Positions 18,013 to 27,670 are shown, counted from the first letter of the stretch. The stretch is 57,908 nucleotides of DNA from Acetatifactor muris (GCF_024623325.1 NZ_JANJZD010000030.1:1-57908), one strand, 5' to 3'. Numbers and translations are program-made. Notes: a model not told the origin generated them from the sequence alone.

Positions 18013-18040
18013 ATTATAGCGCTTCCCCATTTTCGTGCAA
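18013..18040 (-). promoter_or_regulatory. Promoter of the fuc-type operon
   Basis: Minus-strand -35 TTGCAC (18035-18040), 16-bp spacer, -10 TATAAT (18013-18018). Just upstream, TTCAAAAA (18062-18069) and TTTTTGAA (18078-18085) form a dyad around eight bases. It could be a regulator site between this operon and the divergent araC-type gene. Confidence 0.7.
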
Positions 18041-18159
18041 GCTTACTTTATGCCTATTTATTTCAAAAAGTGTCGTGTTTTTGAAGATTTCGTGATAAAA
18101 TAATTTTAGGAAAAACGACGACTGTCAACATTTGATTTCCATAGAAAGAAGGCCGCTTT

Positions 18160-19014
18160 TTGAAAACACTCTACACCGACCTGGATATCCGCTTTACTCT
18201 GGACGGCATCAGCGTCCGGGCACTGAATATCGTCTTCGAACGGTTCACACAGACCCTTCCTTCCCACAGTCACGGCAGCGGCTGTTATGAAATACATTAC
18301 ATTCCCTTCGGATACGGAAAACTGAATGCCGACGGGCAGTATTATGACATAGTGCCGAATACCCTCTATGTCACAGGTCCGCACATAGTGCACGCTCAGA
18401 CCCCAATCCTGGATGACCCCATGCAGGAATACTGTGTCTATCTGAAGATACGGGACACCTTCCGGTCCAGAAAGCCCTCTCCCGTGATGGATGCTTTTCT
18501 CTCCATGCCCTTCTGGATCGGTCTGGATACCCAGGGCGTTCACCCTCTGATGAGACAGCTTTTCTCCGAGCTGGAACATCGCTACACCGGCTATCAGAAT
18601 CAGGTGGAGCTTCTTCTTCCCCAGCTTCTGATCTGCATGGTGCGCAATTATGAACAACACCGTCTCTCTTCCACAGTTTTTGCTCACAACATGTCAGATT
18701 CCAAATCTGTCATCATAGATCAGTACTTCCTTTATGAATATCATTCTCTTTCCCTGGAAGTGCTGGCCGACAGACTGAAAGTCAGCCCCCGGCAGACCCA
18801 ACGGCTGTTACAGGAATATTACGGGAAAACATTCCAGCAAAAAAAGGCGGAAGCCAGAATGTCAGCCGCCGCCATTTTACTTTCCGACAGGGAGAGAAGT
18901 ATCTCCTCCATCGCGGAAGCTCTGGGGTATTCCTCCGCAGAGCATTTTTCTTCCGCCTTCCGCAATTATTATAAGATCAGTCCCGGCAGATACAGGCGGC
19001 AGAATGTTCTCTAG
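18160..19014 (+). CDS. AraC-family transcriptional regulator
   Basis: It has 284 residues: an N-terminal cupin-like sensor domain (about 20-150) and two C-terminal helix-turn-helix motifs. The second is marked by SISSIAEALGYSSAEHFSSA, and the end KISPGRYRRQ is typical. The start is TTG at 18160 with AAGAAGG seven to eight bases upstream; no ATG suits. It is divergent from the fuc-type operon, which it probably activates in response to the sugar. Confidence 0.88.
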   Translation: MKTLYTDLDIRFTLDGISVRALNIVFERFTQTLPSHSHGSGCYEIHYIPFGYGKLNADGQYYDIVPNTLYVTGPHIVHAQTPILDDPMQEYCVYLKIRDTFRSRKPSPVMDAFLSMPFWIGLDTQGVHPLMRQLFSELEHRYTGYQNQVELLLPQLLICMVRNYEQHRLSSTVFAHNMSDSKSVIIDQYFLYEYHSLSLEVLADRLKVSPRQTQRLLQEYYGKTFQQKKAEARMSAAAILLSDRERSISSIAEALGYSSAEHFSSAFRNYYKISPGRYRRQNVL

Positions 19015-19037
19015 AGCCAAAATTATTTATTCCGGTG

Positions 19038-19421
19038 TCAGTCACACTGCTCCAGAATGTCCCCTCTGCTCACTTCCGCTCTGTCCACCCCGCGCAGAAG
19101 AAGTCCCACATTGTCTCCCTTCTTCGCCGAGTTCAGCATTCTGCGAAACATTTCAATCCCTGTAATGAGCACTTCTCTGCCGCTGCCGTCCCTTCTCCGC
19201 AGCATTACCGTATCCCCCACAACTACGGCTCCTGCCGCAACCTTTCCTGTGACAACCGTTCCTCTGCCGGTAATGGAAAAGATGTCCTCCACCACAAAAC
19301 GAAATGTCTCTGCCGTTCCATATACGGCATTGTCAAAGGAAATATCCTCCGTCCGGCTCCTGTCCCTTTGATAAGTACCGTCCAGCGGCCTCGATTTCTT
19401 GAAAAAGCTGAAAAGTCCCAT
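19038..19421 (-). CDS. Orphan EF-Tu domain II-like protein
   Basis: It has 127 residues. A short basic head (MGLFSFFKKSRPLDG) precedes a complete beta-barrel domain 2 of translation factors: FVVEDIFSITGRGTVVTGKV, VVGDTVMLR, and the end NVGLLLRGVDRAEVSRGDIL. No GTPase domain and no P-loop is present. The ATG at 19421 has GGGAG six bases upstream; the open frame to 19625 is not coding. It is convergent with the AraC gene and 41 bp after the transglutaminase gene. Function unknown. Confidence 0.82.
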   Translation of the reverse strand: MGLFSFFKKSRPLDGTYQRDRSRTEDISFDNAVYGTAETFRFVVEDIFSITGRGTVVTGKVAAGAVVVGDTVMLRRRDGSGREVLITGIEMFRRMLNSAKKGDNVGLLLRGVDRAEVSRGDILEQCD

Positions 19422-19462
19422 TCTGGTCTCCCTTCTTCTCAGTATATCCGCGCTCTGCGCTC

Positions 19463-21112
19463 TCAATAAGTAAGCACATTGTGATACAGGCGATAATACC
19501 CTCCGCCCAGATCCTCTACCTGAAGCTGAATGGCAAAATTCTCCATTCCCAGATCCTTCAGGCCGCCTTCCACATATCCCTTCCAGTAGTCTCCGGTGCT
19601 GTAAGCACTCTCCACTGAACTCCACAGCGACTGCGGTATCACATTGGAGAACTGCTGATCCCCTTTTCCCACTTCTTTCATCAGTTTCCTGCAGTCCTCA
19701 TAATATTCCTTCAGGGTATCCCGAACCTGTTCTTCCGTAATCCCCGCTTTTTCCAGGCTTTCCTGCTTTTTCTCCTCCGCCGTCTGCCCTGCGCTGCCAG
19801 TATCTGCCGGCGTCCTGCTCTGCCATTCCATGGGCTGTATGGGATTCGGATTGATCAGATCCGACAAATCCGTCCCCGGATAGTCCACATTGCCGCTCTC
19901 CTCTTCTCCGCTGCCGGAATCCGAAAGGGCTCCCTCCCCGTTCCCGGAAGCTGCGGCATCACTTTCTCCTGTTCTGTCATCGTCGGATACACAGGCTGGC
20001 AGGTAAACGGACAGTCCTGTCCGCATATGTGTATCTGCAAATTCTCTGTCTGTCCTGTTGTAATAATCATATGTAGGACTGTCTGTGTCATCCCATGTAA
20101 CATCTACATTATAGTAACGTCCATCTATATTGATTATATTCCACGCGTGGTCTTCGCCCGCATATCCCGTACAGTAGTAGCACGGAATGCCCAGCTGCTG
20201 CATCAGATACTGAAAGGCCCTTGCATAGCCGGCGCAGACACTCTTCCCTCCCACCAGCGCACTGTAGGCGCTCTGGTTCATGGGGGCGCTCATGTCATAC
20301 TCTGCCCTCTGCATCAGCGCGTCATGAACATATTTTTCCTTTTCCAGGGCGGAGTTCAGGCCTCCTGCTCCCGCCAGAATTTTCTCCGCCTCCCCTTCGA
20401 ACTGCTGCTCTGCTCCTGCAAAATCGTTCACAGTGCTGTTATATTTTAATGTAATTTCCACACAGCCGCCGTTTCGCAGATACTTACAGGAATACCCTGT
20501 CTCAAGCCAGAACAGTTCCGGATGGTCGTTATACACCGCTTCGAAGACACTTTTAAGCTGTTCCACACTGACAGAAACCACCGGTGCAAATGTGGCATTT
20601 AAATCCATGGCATTGGCATAAATCTGACTGTATAGCTGCCGCATATCCCCTTCCAGCATGGCATAATATGGGTAAAAGGTTCTGTCAAAGGTAAGTCCGC
20701 TGCCCGTGTCGCCGGTCTCCACGGAATCTGTCAGCTGATCCGCTTCTTCCTGGGCAATTTGCTCCGCCTCTTCCTGCACCGGCTCATAACCTGTTTTCCC
20801 GCTTACGGAAGCGGGCGTTTCCACCGGCTGCGTTCCGGGAATCTCATAATGGGGACTGTCTCCTTCCTGCAGCCAGTCCGTATTGATACCGGGCTGTACG
20901 GCAACAGGCTGATTCGTCTCCCCCTGTGCGCCCATATCGGCCGGCCCACTGTTCCCTCCCGGCGCCGGGCTCAGGCTCTCCACTTTCTCCGCCAGCATGG
21001 CTGTCAGCGAAGGATTCAGCGCACAGACCAGAATTCCCAGACATCCGGCCATAATCAGAAACATTATGACAAAAAAGATTGCTTTTCCTATTTTCTTCAA
21101 ATTCTCACGCAT
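19463..21112 (-). CDS. Secreted/membrane-anchored transglutaminase-like protein
   Basis: It has about 549 residues with an N-terminal membrane segment (about 8-30), a Pro/Gly/Glu-rich linker, then a transglutaminase-like core. The catalytic Cys is in KSVCAGYARAFQYLMQQLG, the His in EDHAWNIINIDGRYYNVDV and the Asp in TWDD. A Ser/Gly/Asp-rich insert and a C-terminal domain follow. It could act as an extracellular protease or crosslinker. A GTG at 21145 would add 11 residues; neither start has a clear ribosome site. Confidence 0.83.
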   Translation of the reverse strand: MRENLKKIGKAIFFVIMFLIMAGCLGILVCALNPSLTAMLAEKVESLSPAPGGNSGPADMGAQGETNQPVAVQPGINTDWLQEGDSPHYEIPGTQPVETPASVSGKTGYEPVQEEAEQIAQEEADQLTDSVETGDTGSGLTFDRTFYPYYAMLEGDMRQLYSQIYANAMDLNATFAPVVSVSVEQLKSVFEAVYNDHPELFWLETGYSCKYLRNGGCVEITLKYNSTVNDFAGAEQQFEGEAEKILAGAGGLNSALEKEKYVHDALMQRAEYDMSAPMNQSAYSALVGGKSVCAGYARAFQYLMQQLGIPCYYCTGYAGEDHAWNIINIDGRYYNVDVTWDDTDSPTYDYYNRTDREFADTHMRTGLSVYLPACVSDDDRTGESDAAASGNGEGALSDSGSGEEESGNVDYPGTDLSDLINPNPIQPMEWQSRTPADTGSAGQTAEEKKQESLEKAGITEEQVRDTLKEYYEDCRKLMKEVGKGDQQFSNVIPQSLWSSVESAYSTGDYWKGYVEGGLKDLGMENFAIQLQVEDLGGGYYRLYHNVLTY

Positions 21113-21228
21113 TCTGCCGTCAGACGGCCATTCATTCTGCAGCACCCTGTACTGCCGGTGCTTATTGCTATTTTAACACAACGGACATCTCTGCCGCAAC
21201 CTCTGATTATTGCGAACTCTCCATTCCC

Positions 21229-22854
21229 TTATTCGGCAAATGACATCAGCTCATGTGCATTCTCATACACAAAGATCACATACTTCCCATCTTCATAAAC
21301 CTTTTCTCCGTTCTGCAGAGCTCTGGCCTCTTCATAAGCCTGTGCCTCTTCAGCCGTAAGCAGCAAAAATACTTCTCCCTGATGATATGCTTCCTCATAA
21401 TATTTCACGGGAGAAGACCATTTAAAATATTCCAGACTCCCCGGATCCAGAATATTCCCCACCTCCACTTTGCCATCCGTAAGCTCCGTCACAATATTGG
21501 CATTCCAGTAAGTGGCAAACCCAAAATCATATCCGTTCTCTTCCAGATAGGCTGCCGCCGCACGCTTATCTGCATTTTTATCCACTGTGAGAAAAGAAAG
21601 GGTGACTTTGGCCATGCTCATACACAGGCACAGCGCCAGAAGCATTCCCGTCAGAGCCCTGTCCAACAGCGGCTCCTCCCCTCCAAAATAAATCGCAAGC
21701 ATGGGAAGTGCAAAAATCAGAATGGTAATATAGTACCTGGGCACCATGGTACTGGTGGTAAACACAAATACAAACACGTTCACAGCCAGCGCAACTGCCA
21801 GAAACAAAACCACAAAAAAATGCTGCCCATAACTCTTCTTACAATTTTTCCAGGTTCTGACCCCACAATAGCAGAAAATTCCAATCAGCACAAAAGATAT
21901 CAGGGTAATCAGTCCTCTCAGCGACAAAAACCCCTTATCCGGAATATATCCGAAAAGCATCAACAGACTGCCCAGGGCGTTCTGCACTCTCTCCCACAAA
22001 ATCCCCTGGTATACCGCGATAAAATTAGTGGCATCATAAGTCTGAAACACAAATTTTCTGCTCACCCACAACACATTGACTCCGTAACCGGCCACAGCTG
22101 CCAGCACTCCCAGCAGACTGTAATACAGATATACTGCTTTATCACTTTTCCAGATGCTCTTCCAGCACTTCCCCCAATTCTGACTGACCCCAAACTGCCT
22201 GCGAAACATCTGAAATTCATCCGAGCCCATCAGATAGATAACAGAAGCGATCAAAAGCGGGCACTGCATGGCAAGCAGATATCTCACTCCCGACAATCCG
22301 AAAACGACAGCCAGAAGCACATACAATATCCTGACTACCCACATTCTGACCAAATGGGATTCCGCTCTTTTCACCAGGCGCAGGAACATACCGAAAAAGA
22401 AGAATAACAGAATCACATGGACCATGTAGGTATTGCCCATCTGCATATGTGTTATCATTGTCTCGGAAAAGGGCAGAAGAAGAATAGCCCCTGTGAGTAC
22501 CGTCAGACTTCTCCTCACCTTCAGAGGCTTCATCATATAGAAATAAGAGAGCAGCATCAGCACATAAGCCGTAACATTAGTAAGCATACGGATCAGATGC
22601 CAGCTGTCCATAAAAGAAAAAAGCGGTGTCATCACCAGCTGGGTATACAAAACGCGAAATTCCGTGGAGTAATACCAGTCCGCAGTCCCGAATATATGTC
22701 CTTCTTCCGCCAGCAGCCTGGAAAAAATCATTTCCGCGGCCATATCGGAGTCCAGCCACTGATCCTGCCAAAAGGCATTCAGAAAAACCAGGGCAAGAAG
22801 AATCAGCCCCAGGAGTACAAAAGGTCCGGATTTTGCTATTTTTGATTTCATCAT
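21229..22854 (-). CDS. Multi-span membrane protein, GT-C glycosyltransferase-like
   Basis: It has 541 residues and roughly 12 membrane segments. The first outside loop has an acidic WLDSDMAAEM motif, the place where GT-C glycosyltransferases carry their catalytic acid. A C-terminal soluble domain of about 100 residues follows the last span. No family is recognised with certainty; the GT-C assignment is inferred from topology and the acidic loop. It is 116 bp upstream of the transglutaminase gene on the same strand. Confidence 0.7.
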   Translation of the reverse strand: MMKSKIAKSGPFVLLGLILLALVFLNAFWQDQWLDSDMAAEMIFSRLLAEEGHIFGTADWYYSTEFRVLYTQLVMTPLFSFMDSWHLIRMLTNVTAYVLMLLSYFYMMKPLKVRRSLTVLTGAILLLPFSETMITHMQMGNTYMVHVILLFFFFGMFLRLVKRAESHLVRMWVVRILYVLLAVVFGLSGVRYLLAMQCPLLIASVIYLMGSDEFQMFRRQFGVSQNWGKCWKSIWKSDKAVYLYYSLLGVLAAVAGYGVNVLWVSRKFVFQTYDATNFIAVYQGILWERVQNALGSLLMLFGYIPDKGFLSLRGLITLISFVLIGIFCYCGVRTWKNCKKSYGQHFFVVLFLAVALAVNVFVFVFTTSTMVPRYYITILIFALPMLAIYFGGEEPLLDRALTGMLLALCLCMSMAKVTLSFLTVDKNADKRAAAAYLEENGYDFGFATYWNANIVTELTDGKVEVGNILDPGSLEYFKWSSPVKYYEEAYHQGEVFLLLTAEEAQAYEEARALQNGEKVYEDGKYVIFVYENAHELMSFAE

Positions 22855-22939
22855 TCATACGTCCTTATATCAGAAAATTCGCAGAAACTGGCTTCATTAT
22901 AGCAAAAAGTCCGGCAGGTGTAAAGAGAGTTCCAGACGG

Positions 22940-23680
22940 CTACCTCCCGCTCCGCATCGTGTTCACAATTCCGATTACAAAGAATACCAGCGCCACCCCC
23001 TGAAGACAGCCCTTTACAAACCCATAAGGAAACTCCATCCTGCTGCTCTCCTCCACTGCCGGCATCAGATAAGTGATTCCATTCAGCAGAAGCCCCACGG
23101 CCAGAAATAAGGAAGGTCTGCGCCCTCCTCTCCAGCACTCCTTCGGCTGTTCCCTGCCGATTCTCCCCCGGAGTTCCTCCAGAATTCCGTCCACACGGGC
23201 AATTTCACGGACAAAGCAGACTGCCAGCGCGGTCAGCAGGAAGCAGAAAAATGCCGACAGGGCAACGGTAGTTGTACCTCCTCCGGCAATAACCCCGAAC
23301 AGATTCACTGCGGCAAAGATAACTTCCAGAATTGCAACTGTCTTGAACATCCTTCGGATTCTCTCATAGTGCCGGATATTTGACTCCACATCTGTGTACA
23401 ATACAAAAGGTCCCTCGGCCGCTTTCTTCCGCAGCAACACCCACAATCCCCATGTACATACGATTTCCACACCCATATCCTGCATGAATTCTCTGTAATC
23501 CCGGCTCACCTGGAACATCGCTTCTCCAATATCCACCTGATAGATGTATTCCCCGGGCTGGCATCTCTCAAAGAGGTAGAAACCTGCAAAAAAGTTCTTC
23601 ATGGCATATCCCTTCCCCACCATTTCATTCAGATATGCCGTCTCTTTATCCTTATTAAAATACAGTCGAAATCTTACCAT
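22940..23680 (-). CDS. DUF2812 membrane protein
   Basis: It has 246 residues from the ATG at 23680, which has GGAGG upstream. The N-terminal DUF2812 domain has the hallmark RFRLYFNKDKETAYLNEMVG, GYAM and YIYQVDI. Four membrane segments follow (about 110-155 and 185-240). It overlaps the padR stop by 7 bp, the standard PadR-DUF2812 pair of Firmicutes. Function unknown; probably an effector of a membrane-stress response under PadR control. Confidence 0.88.
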   Translation of the reverse strand: MVRFRLYFNKDKETAYLNEMVGKGYAMKNFFAGFYLFERCQPGEYIYQVDIGEAMFQVSRDYREFMQDMGVEIVCTWGLWVLLRKKAAEGPFVLYTDVESNIRHYERIRRMFKTVAILEVIFAAVNLFGVIAGGGTTTVALSAFFCFLLTALAVCFVREIARVDGILEELRGRIGREQPKECWRGGRRPSLFLAVGLLLNGITYLMPAVEESSRMEFPYGFVKGCLQGVALVFFVIGIVNTMRSGR

Positions 23681-23994
23681 GTCCCTTCCTCCATTTTCTC
23701 CGCATTGCGCAGAAGCTCCATCAAACGCTTTTTTTCTTCTTTGAAAACATGTCTGCCTGATTCCGTAATGATGTACTCCTTTTTCTTCCTGGAATCCGTC
23801 TCCTCGCTGTAAATCCGGATCCAGCCTTTTGCCGACATGGTCTGTATGGCCCCGTAAAGTGTTCCCGGTCCCAGTACCACTCTGCCCTCCGTAAGCTCCT
23901 CCACTTTCTGGATAATTCCATAGCCATGGCTGGGCCTGTGCACAGACAGTAAAATGTAAAACAGTGCTTCCGTCAACGGTGTGTGTCTCTCCAT
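23674..23994 (-). CDS. PadR-family transcriptional regulator
   Basis: It has 106 residues. The winged helix reads LTEALFYILLSVHRPSHGYG, then VVLGPGTLYGAIQTM with the classic GTLY, and a basic end. The ATG at 23994 has GGAGGCGGGG upstream. It probably represses its own operon through the large dyad at 24185-24232. Confidence 0.93.
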   Translation of the reverse strand: MERHTPLTEALFYILLSVHRPSHGYGIIQKVEELTEGRVVLGPGTLYGAIQTMSAKGWIRIYSEETDSRKKKEYIITESGRHVFKEEKKRLMELLRNAEKMEEGTW

Positions 23995-24184
23995 TTCCCC
24001 GCCTCCTGATTGGAATTCCACAGTATCCCTTTCTACCACAATCCCCTGAAAACATTTACGGCCGTATAAAACATCCACTCATAAATGCTTCCGCACCCCT
24101 TCGGCATACTGTAAAAGGGGCTGTCCTCCATAACAGTGCGGCTTATTATGTCAAGAAGAAGCCTTCAATATTGTACCGCACAAC

Positions 24185-24232
24185 ATATCGGAAGATGATA
24201 TATCACACAGATAATATATCACCTTCCGATAT
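24185..24232. promoter_or_regulatory. Probable PadR operator: 19-bp inverted repeat
   Basis: ATATCGGAAGATGATATAT (24185-24203) and ATATATCACCTTCCGATAT (24214-24232) are inverted with one mismatch across 10 bp. Each arm itself repeats an ATATC-type half-site. It lies about 190 bp upstream of padR on an AT-rich promoter-like stretch. PadR repressors bind long AT-rich dyads of this kind. Confidence 0.75.
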
Positions 24233-24270
24233 ATCTGTCAAGAACAGTCGCTGTAAAATCGTACGAATAA

Positions 24271-24401
24271 GAATCCTGCTTTGCAGGATTCTGCGCCGCA
24301 AACGCGTCGCTTTCAAGCGACAATTTTCTCTGCGTTTGCGTGTGCATCCCTGCGGAGCATTTTTGTATCACAGGGAAAGTTCGAAGGACTTTCCTATGAT
24401 A
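24271..24401. repeat. Three-hairpin structured intergenic element
   Basis: Three back-to-back stems: GAATCCTGC-ttt-GCAGGATTC (24271-24291); CGCAAACGC/GCGTTTGCG (24297-24305 and 24332-24340) enclosing GTCGCTT/AAGCGAC; and TATCACAGGGAAAGT/ACTTTCCTATGATA (24366-24401). It is gene-free. It lies between uxaA and padR. It may be a dispersed repeat or a small RNA. Confidence 0.6.
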
Positions 24402-24404
24402 TAA

Positions 24405-24465
24405 AAAAAGGCTTCCGCCCGGCCGTCAAACCGTCGAAAACCTTTTTCCTGTTTATCACAGATTC
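24405..24465 (-). terminator. Probable terminator after uxaA
   Basis: On the minus strand AAAAAGG...CCTTTTTTT with an inner GGC/GCC stem ends in seven T (24405-24411). It is 77 bp or more past the uxaA stop. Confidence 0.5.
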
Positions 24466-24541
24466 CGTTTCATGCCTCTTCCGCTCCTGCGCCGATATCT
24501 CTCTTGTCAGTTCCGGCAGATTCCAGGGGCTTTGTCTGTGC

Positions 24542-26080
24542 TTACAATGTCACACCCTGTTTGAAAATCGCCATGTCGTGATAACCGGCCACCTCGCTGC
24601 GCACATATCTGCCGGAGGCCACCTCCACCACATAGTCAAACAAAGCCTTCGTCTCTTTCTCCATATCTGCGTCTTCCGCCAGCACTCCCGCATTAAAGTC
24701 AATCCAGTTCCTCTTCTTGCCGGCAAGGCCGGAATTGGTAGAAATCTTCACTGTGGGCACAGGAGACGCAAAGGGCGTTCCCCTTCCGGTGGTGAACAGC
24801 ACAATCTGTGCCCCTGCCGCCGCCAGCGCCGTGGACGCCACCAGATCGTTGCCGGGCGCGCTGAGCAGATTCAGGCCGCTGGTCTGAACGGTCTCGCCAT
24901 ACTGCAACACCCCTTTTACCGGAGCGCTGCCGGACTTCTGTGTGCAGCCCAGAGATTTATCCTCCAGCGTGGAGATTCCACCCTTTTTATTGCCGGGAGA
25001 AGGATTCTCATATATGGTCTGATTGTGACTCTTAAAATAATTCTTAAAGTCATTAATCAAATCCACCGTCTGATGGAACAGCGCCTCGTCGGCACAGCGG
25101 TTCATGAGAATGGTCTCTGCGCCGAACATTTCCGGCACCTCCGTGAGAATGGTGGTACCTCCGCGGGAGATCAGCCGGTCAGAGAAGCGGCCCACCAGAG
25201 GGTTGGCCGTAATGCCGGACAGACCGTCGCTGCCGCCGCATTTCATGCCTATGATCAGCTTGCTGACACTGACAGGCTCCCGCTGAAAAGAACCCGCATA
25301 CTCCGCCAGCTCCTTAATCATTTCAATGCCTTCATCCACCTCATCACTGCAATCCTGAGCCACCAGGAATTTCACTCTGTTCTCGTCACAGGCGCCGGAA
25401 TGCCCCGCTTCCATGATATAGGGCTTCATCACTTCGATATTGCTGTTCTCACAGCCCAGTCCCAGCACCAGCACACCGGCCGCATTGGGGTGATTGATGA
25501 GGTCAGCCAGAATCTTCCTGGTATACTCCTGATCGTCTCCCATCTGGGAACAGCCGTAAGGATGCGGAAACGCAATCACCGAACCCACATTCTTCAGCCT
25601 GTCCCCCTGGGAGATAACCCACATGGCAGCCTGTTTTGCAATGGACTCGGCCACATTGTTCACACAGCCCACGGTGGGAATCACCCAGATTTCGTTGCGG
25701 ACTCCCACCTTGCCGTCCGGACGCACAAATCCCATAAATGTCTCATCCCCTACAGGCGCCTGTTCCTCTTTGCCTGCAAAAACGGGCTCATAATTGTATT
25801 CCAGCAGATCCCCCAGCGCTGTCCTGACGTTGTGGGTGTGAATCCATGCGCCGGCCTTTACTTCTTCCTTTGTATTGCCAATCCGGTAGCCGTATTTGAT
25901 TACTTCGCCGCCCGCAGGGATATCCCGGACTGCCATCTTATGGCCCGCGGGAATCTCCTCCAGCGCCGTGATTTCCTCTGTGCCCTCAGAGGCAGGCACA
26001 CTCACCTTTTCCCCTGCCGGAATCGTGTTCAGTGCCACAATTACATTGTCGTTGTCGTTTATTTTCAGGAAATTTTGCAT
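24542..26080 (-). CDS. uxaA: Altronate dehydratase
   Basis: It dehydrates D-altronate to 2-keto-3-deoxygluconate in galacturonate breakdown. It has 512 residues: an N-terminal SAF domain (about 10-90, with the GAWIHTHNV metal-binding stretch) and the large altronase domain with TVGCVNNVAESI, FPHPYGCSQMGDD and GLGCEN. The length matches E. coli UxaA (495). It overlaps the uxaB stop by 16 bp. Confidence 0.94.
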   Translation of the reverse strand: MQNFLKINDNDNVIVALNTIPAGEKVSVPASEGTEEITALEEIPAGHKMAVRDIPAGGEVIKYGYRIGNTKEEVKAGAWIHTHNVRTALGDLLEYNYEPVFAGKEEQAPVGDETFMGFVRPDGKVGVRNEIWVIPTVGCVNNVAESIAKQAAMWVISQGDRLKNVGSVIAFPHPYGCSQMGDDQEYTRKILADLINHPNAAGVLVLGLGCENSNIEVMKPYIMEAGHSGACDENRVKFLVAQDCSDEVDEGIEMIKELAEYAGSFQREPVSVSKLIIGMKCGGSDGLSGITANPLVGRFSDRLISRGGTTILTEVPEMFGAETILMNRCADEALFHQTVDLINDFKNYFKSHNQTIYENPSPGNKKGGISTLEDKSLGCTQKSGSAPVKGVLQYGETVQTSGLNLLSAPGNDLVASTALAAAGAQIVLFTTGRGTPFASPVPTVKISTNSGLAGKKRNWIDFNAGVLAEDADMEKETKALFDYVVEVASGRYVRSEVAGYHDMAIFKQGVTL

Positions 26081-27525
26081 AATGCCGCCCTCATTCCGTT
26101 TGTTTTGATATCCTCCAGGTATGCGGTTACCGCGTCGGTGAGACCGGCCACCTGATTCAGATTCTGGCCGAAGAAACTCTCATTGCCCAGGAAGCTTTCC
26201 ACAAATACCCTGCTGTCCTTCTCACAGTTGTCACGGAAGAACTCCAGCACTTCCATGTCGTCCAGAATATTGTACTCCTGACCGTCTCTGTGGCCGATCA
26301 GCGCCTTGTCTCTGATTTCCGTGCCGTGATAGAACGCCATCAGAGCCGCCAGCGAGAAGGTCAGATGTGCGGGCAGCTTACCGAACTTCTCCACATATCC
26401 CAGAAGGCTGGGCATACATCTGGCCCTCCACTTGGATACCGAGTTCAGGGAAATGGAAAGCAGCGCATGCTTTACATAAGGATTGTTAAAACGGGTGATT
26501 ACCGCTTCCGCAAATTCCTTCAGTTCCTCCTCCGGCAGAGTCAGCGTGGGAATCACCTCGTCAAAAATGATCTTCGTCATGAAGTTCCTGATATCGTCGT
26601 CTTCCATGGACTGCTTTACGATATCATTGCCGCACAGGTAGGAGGCCAGCACAAAGGAAGTATGAGCGCCGTTTAAGATGCGGACCTTTCTCTGCTTATA
26701 GGGCTTCTGATTATCTGTAAAAATCACGGGAAGGCCGGCCTCCGGCAGAGGCAGCTCGCCGCTGATGTCCTTCGGACTCTCGATGACCCAGAGGGCAAAA
26801 GGTTCTCCTGTCACCAGAATGCGGTCCTCGTATCCCAGTGCCTTCCACTCTTCCTCTATGGTATCCCTGGGATAGCCTGTGACAATACGGTCCACCAGAG
26901 TGGAGGTGAATACACAGGCCTCTTCCACCCAGGTCCTGAATTCTCCGCCCAGATTCCAGAGTTCAATCAGCTGCATCACACACTTTTTCAGCATGATGCC
27001 GTTGTCATCAATCAGCTCCACAGGCAGCATCACAAGCCCTTTGTCCATATCCCCCTGAAATGTCTCATATCTGTGATAGAGAAATTTGGTAAGCTTGCCG
27101 GGGAACGATTTGGGAGGATTCAGTTCAAATTTGTCTTCAGCGTCATACACAATGCCCGCCTCCGTGGTGTTGGAGACAACGAACCTGAGGGTGTCAATCT
27201 CGGCCAGTCCCATGTACTTGTCGTACTCCTCATATGCATCCACGGCATCCGCCACACTGGTCACCTGTCTGTTGAGAATCTTCGCCTCGCCGTCCACCAT
27301 ACCGCGCAGAGATACGGTATACTGACAGTCCTGCCGATGAAAGCTGTCAAGGCTTCCAAAGCTGATGGGTTTGATCAGCACAATGTCTCCGTCAAATTTG
27401 CCCTGTTCGTTGGCAATGTCGATCATATAATCCACAAATGCCCGGAGGAAATTGCCCTCCCCGAACTGTACCACTCTGATAGGCCTCTCCTTTTTGTTCG
27501 TCATTGCCTTGTTTAAAATCTCCAT
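26065..27525 (-). CDS. uxaB: Tagaturonate reductase (altronate oxidoreductase)
   Basis: It reduces tagaturonate to altronate with NADH. It has 486 residues of the mannitol dehydrogenase/UxaB type: RVVQFGEGNFLRAFVDYMID at the Rossmann start, VSNTTEAGI and the KVRILNGAHT active-site stretch with its Lys. First gene of uxaBA. The AGGGAGACGAAATG start lies 146 bp downstream of a perfect cre-like operator. Confidence 0.95.
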   Translation of the reverse strand: MEILNKAMTNKKERPIRVVQFGEGNFLRAFVDYMIDIANEQGKFDGDIVLIKPISFGSLDSFHRQDCQYTVSLRGMVDGEAKILNRQVTSVADAVDAYEEYDKYMGLAEIDTLRFVVSNTTEAGIVYDAEDKFELNPPKSFPGKLTKFLYHRYETFQGDMDKGLVMLPVELIDDNGIMLKKCVMQLIELWNLGGEFRTWVEEACVFTSTLVDRIVTGYPRDTIEEEWKALGYEDRILVTGEPFALWVIESPKDISGELPLPEAGLPVIFTDNQKPYKQRKVRILNGAHTSFVLASYLCGNDIVKQSMEDDDIRNFMTKIIFDEVIPTLTLPEEELKEFAEAVITRFNNPYVKHALLSISLNSVSKWRARCMPSLLGYVEKFGKLPAHLTFSLAALMAFYHGTEIRDKALIGHRDGQEYNILDDMEVLEFFRDNCEKDSRVFVESFLGNESFFGQNLNQVAGLTDAVTAYLEDIKTNGMRAALCKIS

Positions 27526-27670
27526 TTCGTCTCCCTTCCGTCCACCTTCCGGACACTCCTTCCACCCCGCCTTCTGCCTTTATCCTGAATTGCTCTGTCG
27601 CTCACCGGCTTCGGTTTTCGAACATACTTTCGCTTTCCGTCAAATCGGGGCGTGGTTGAACGCACTTTCT

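Noticed and set aside
24281..26155. 624-codon plus-strand frame opposite uxaA
   Set aside because: Antisense shadow of uxaA; no start site, composition unlike proteins.
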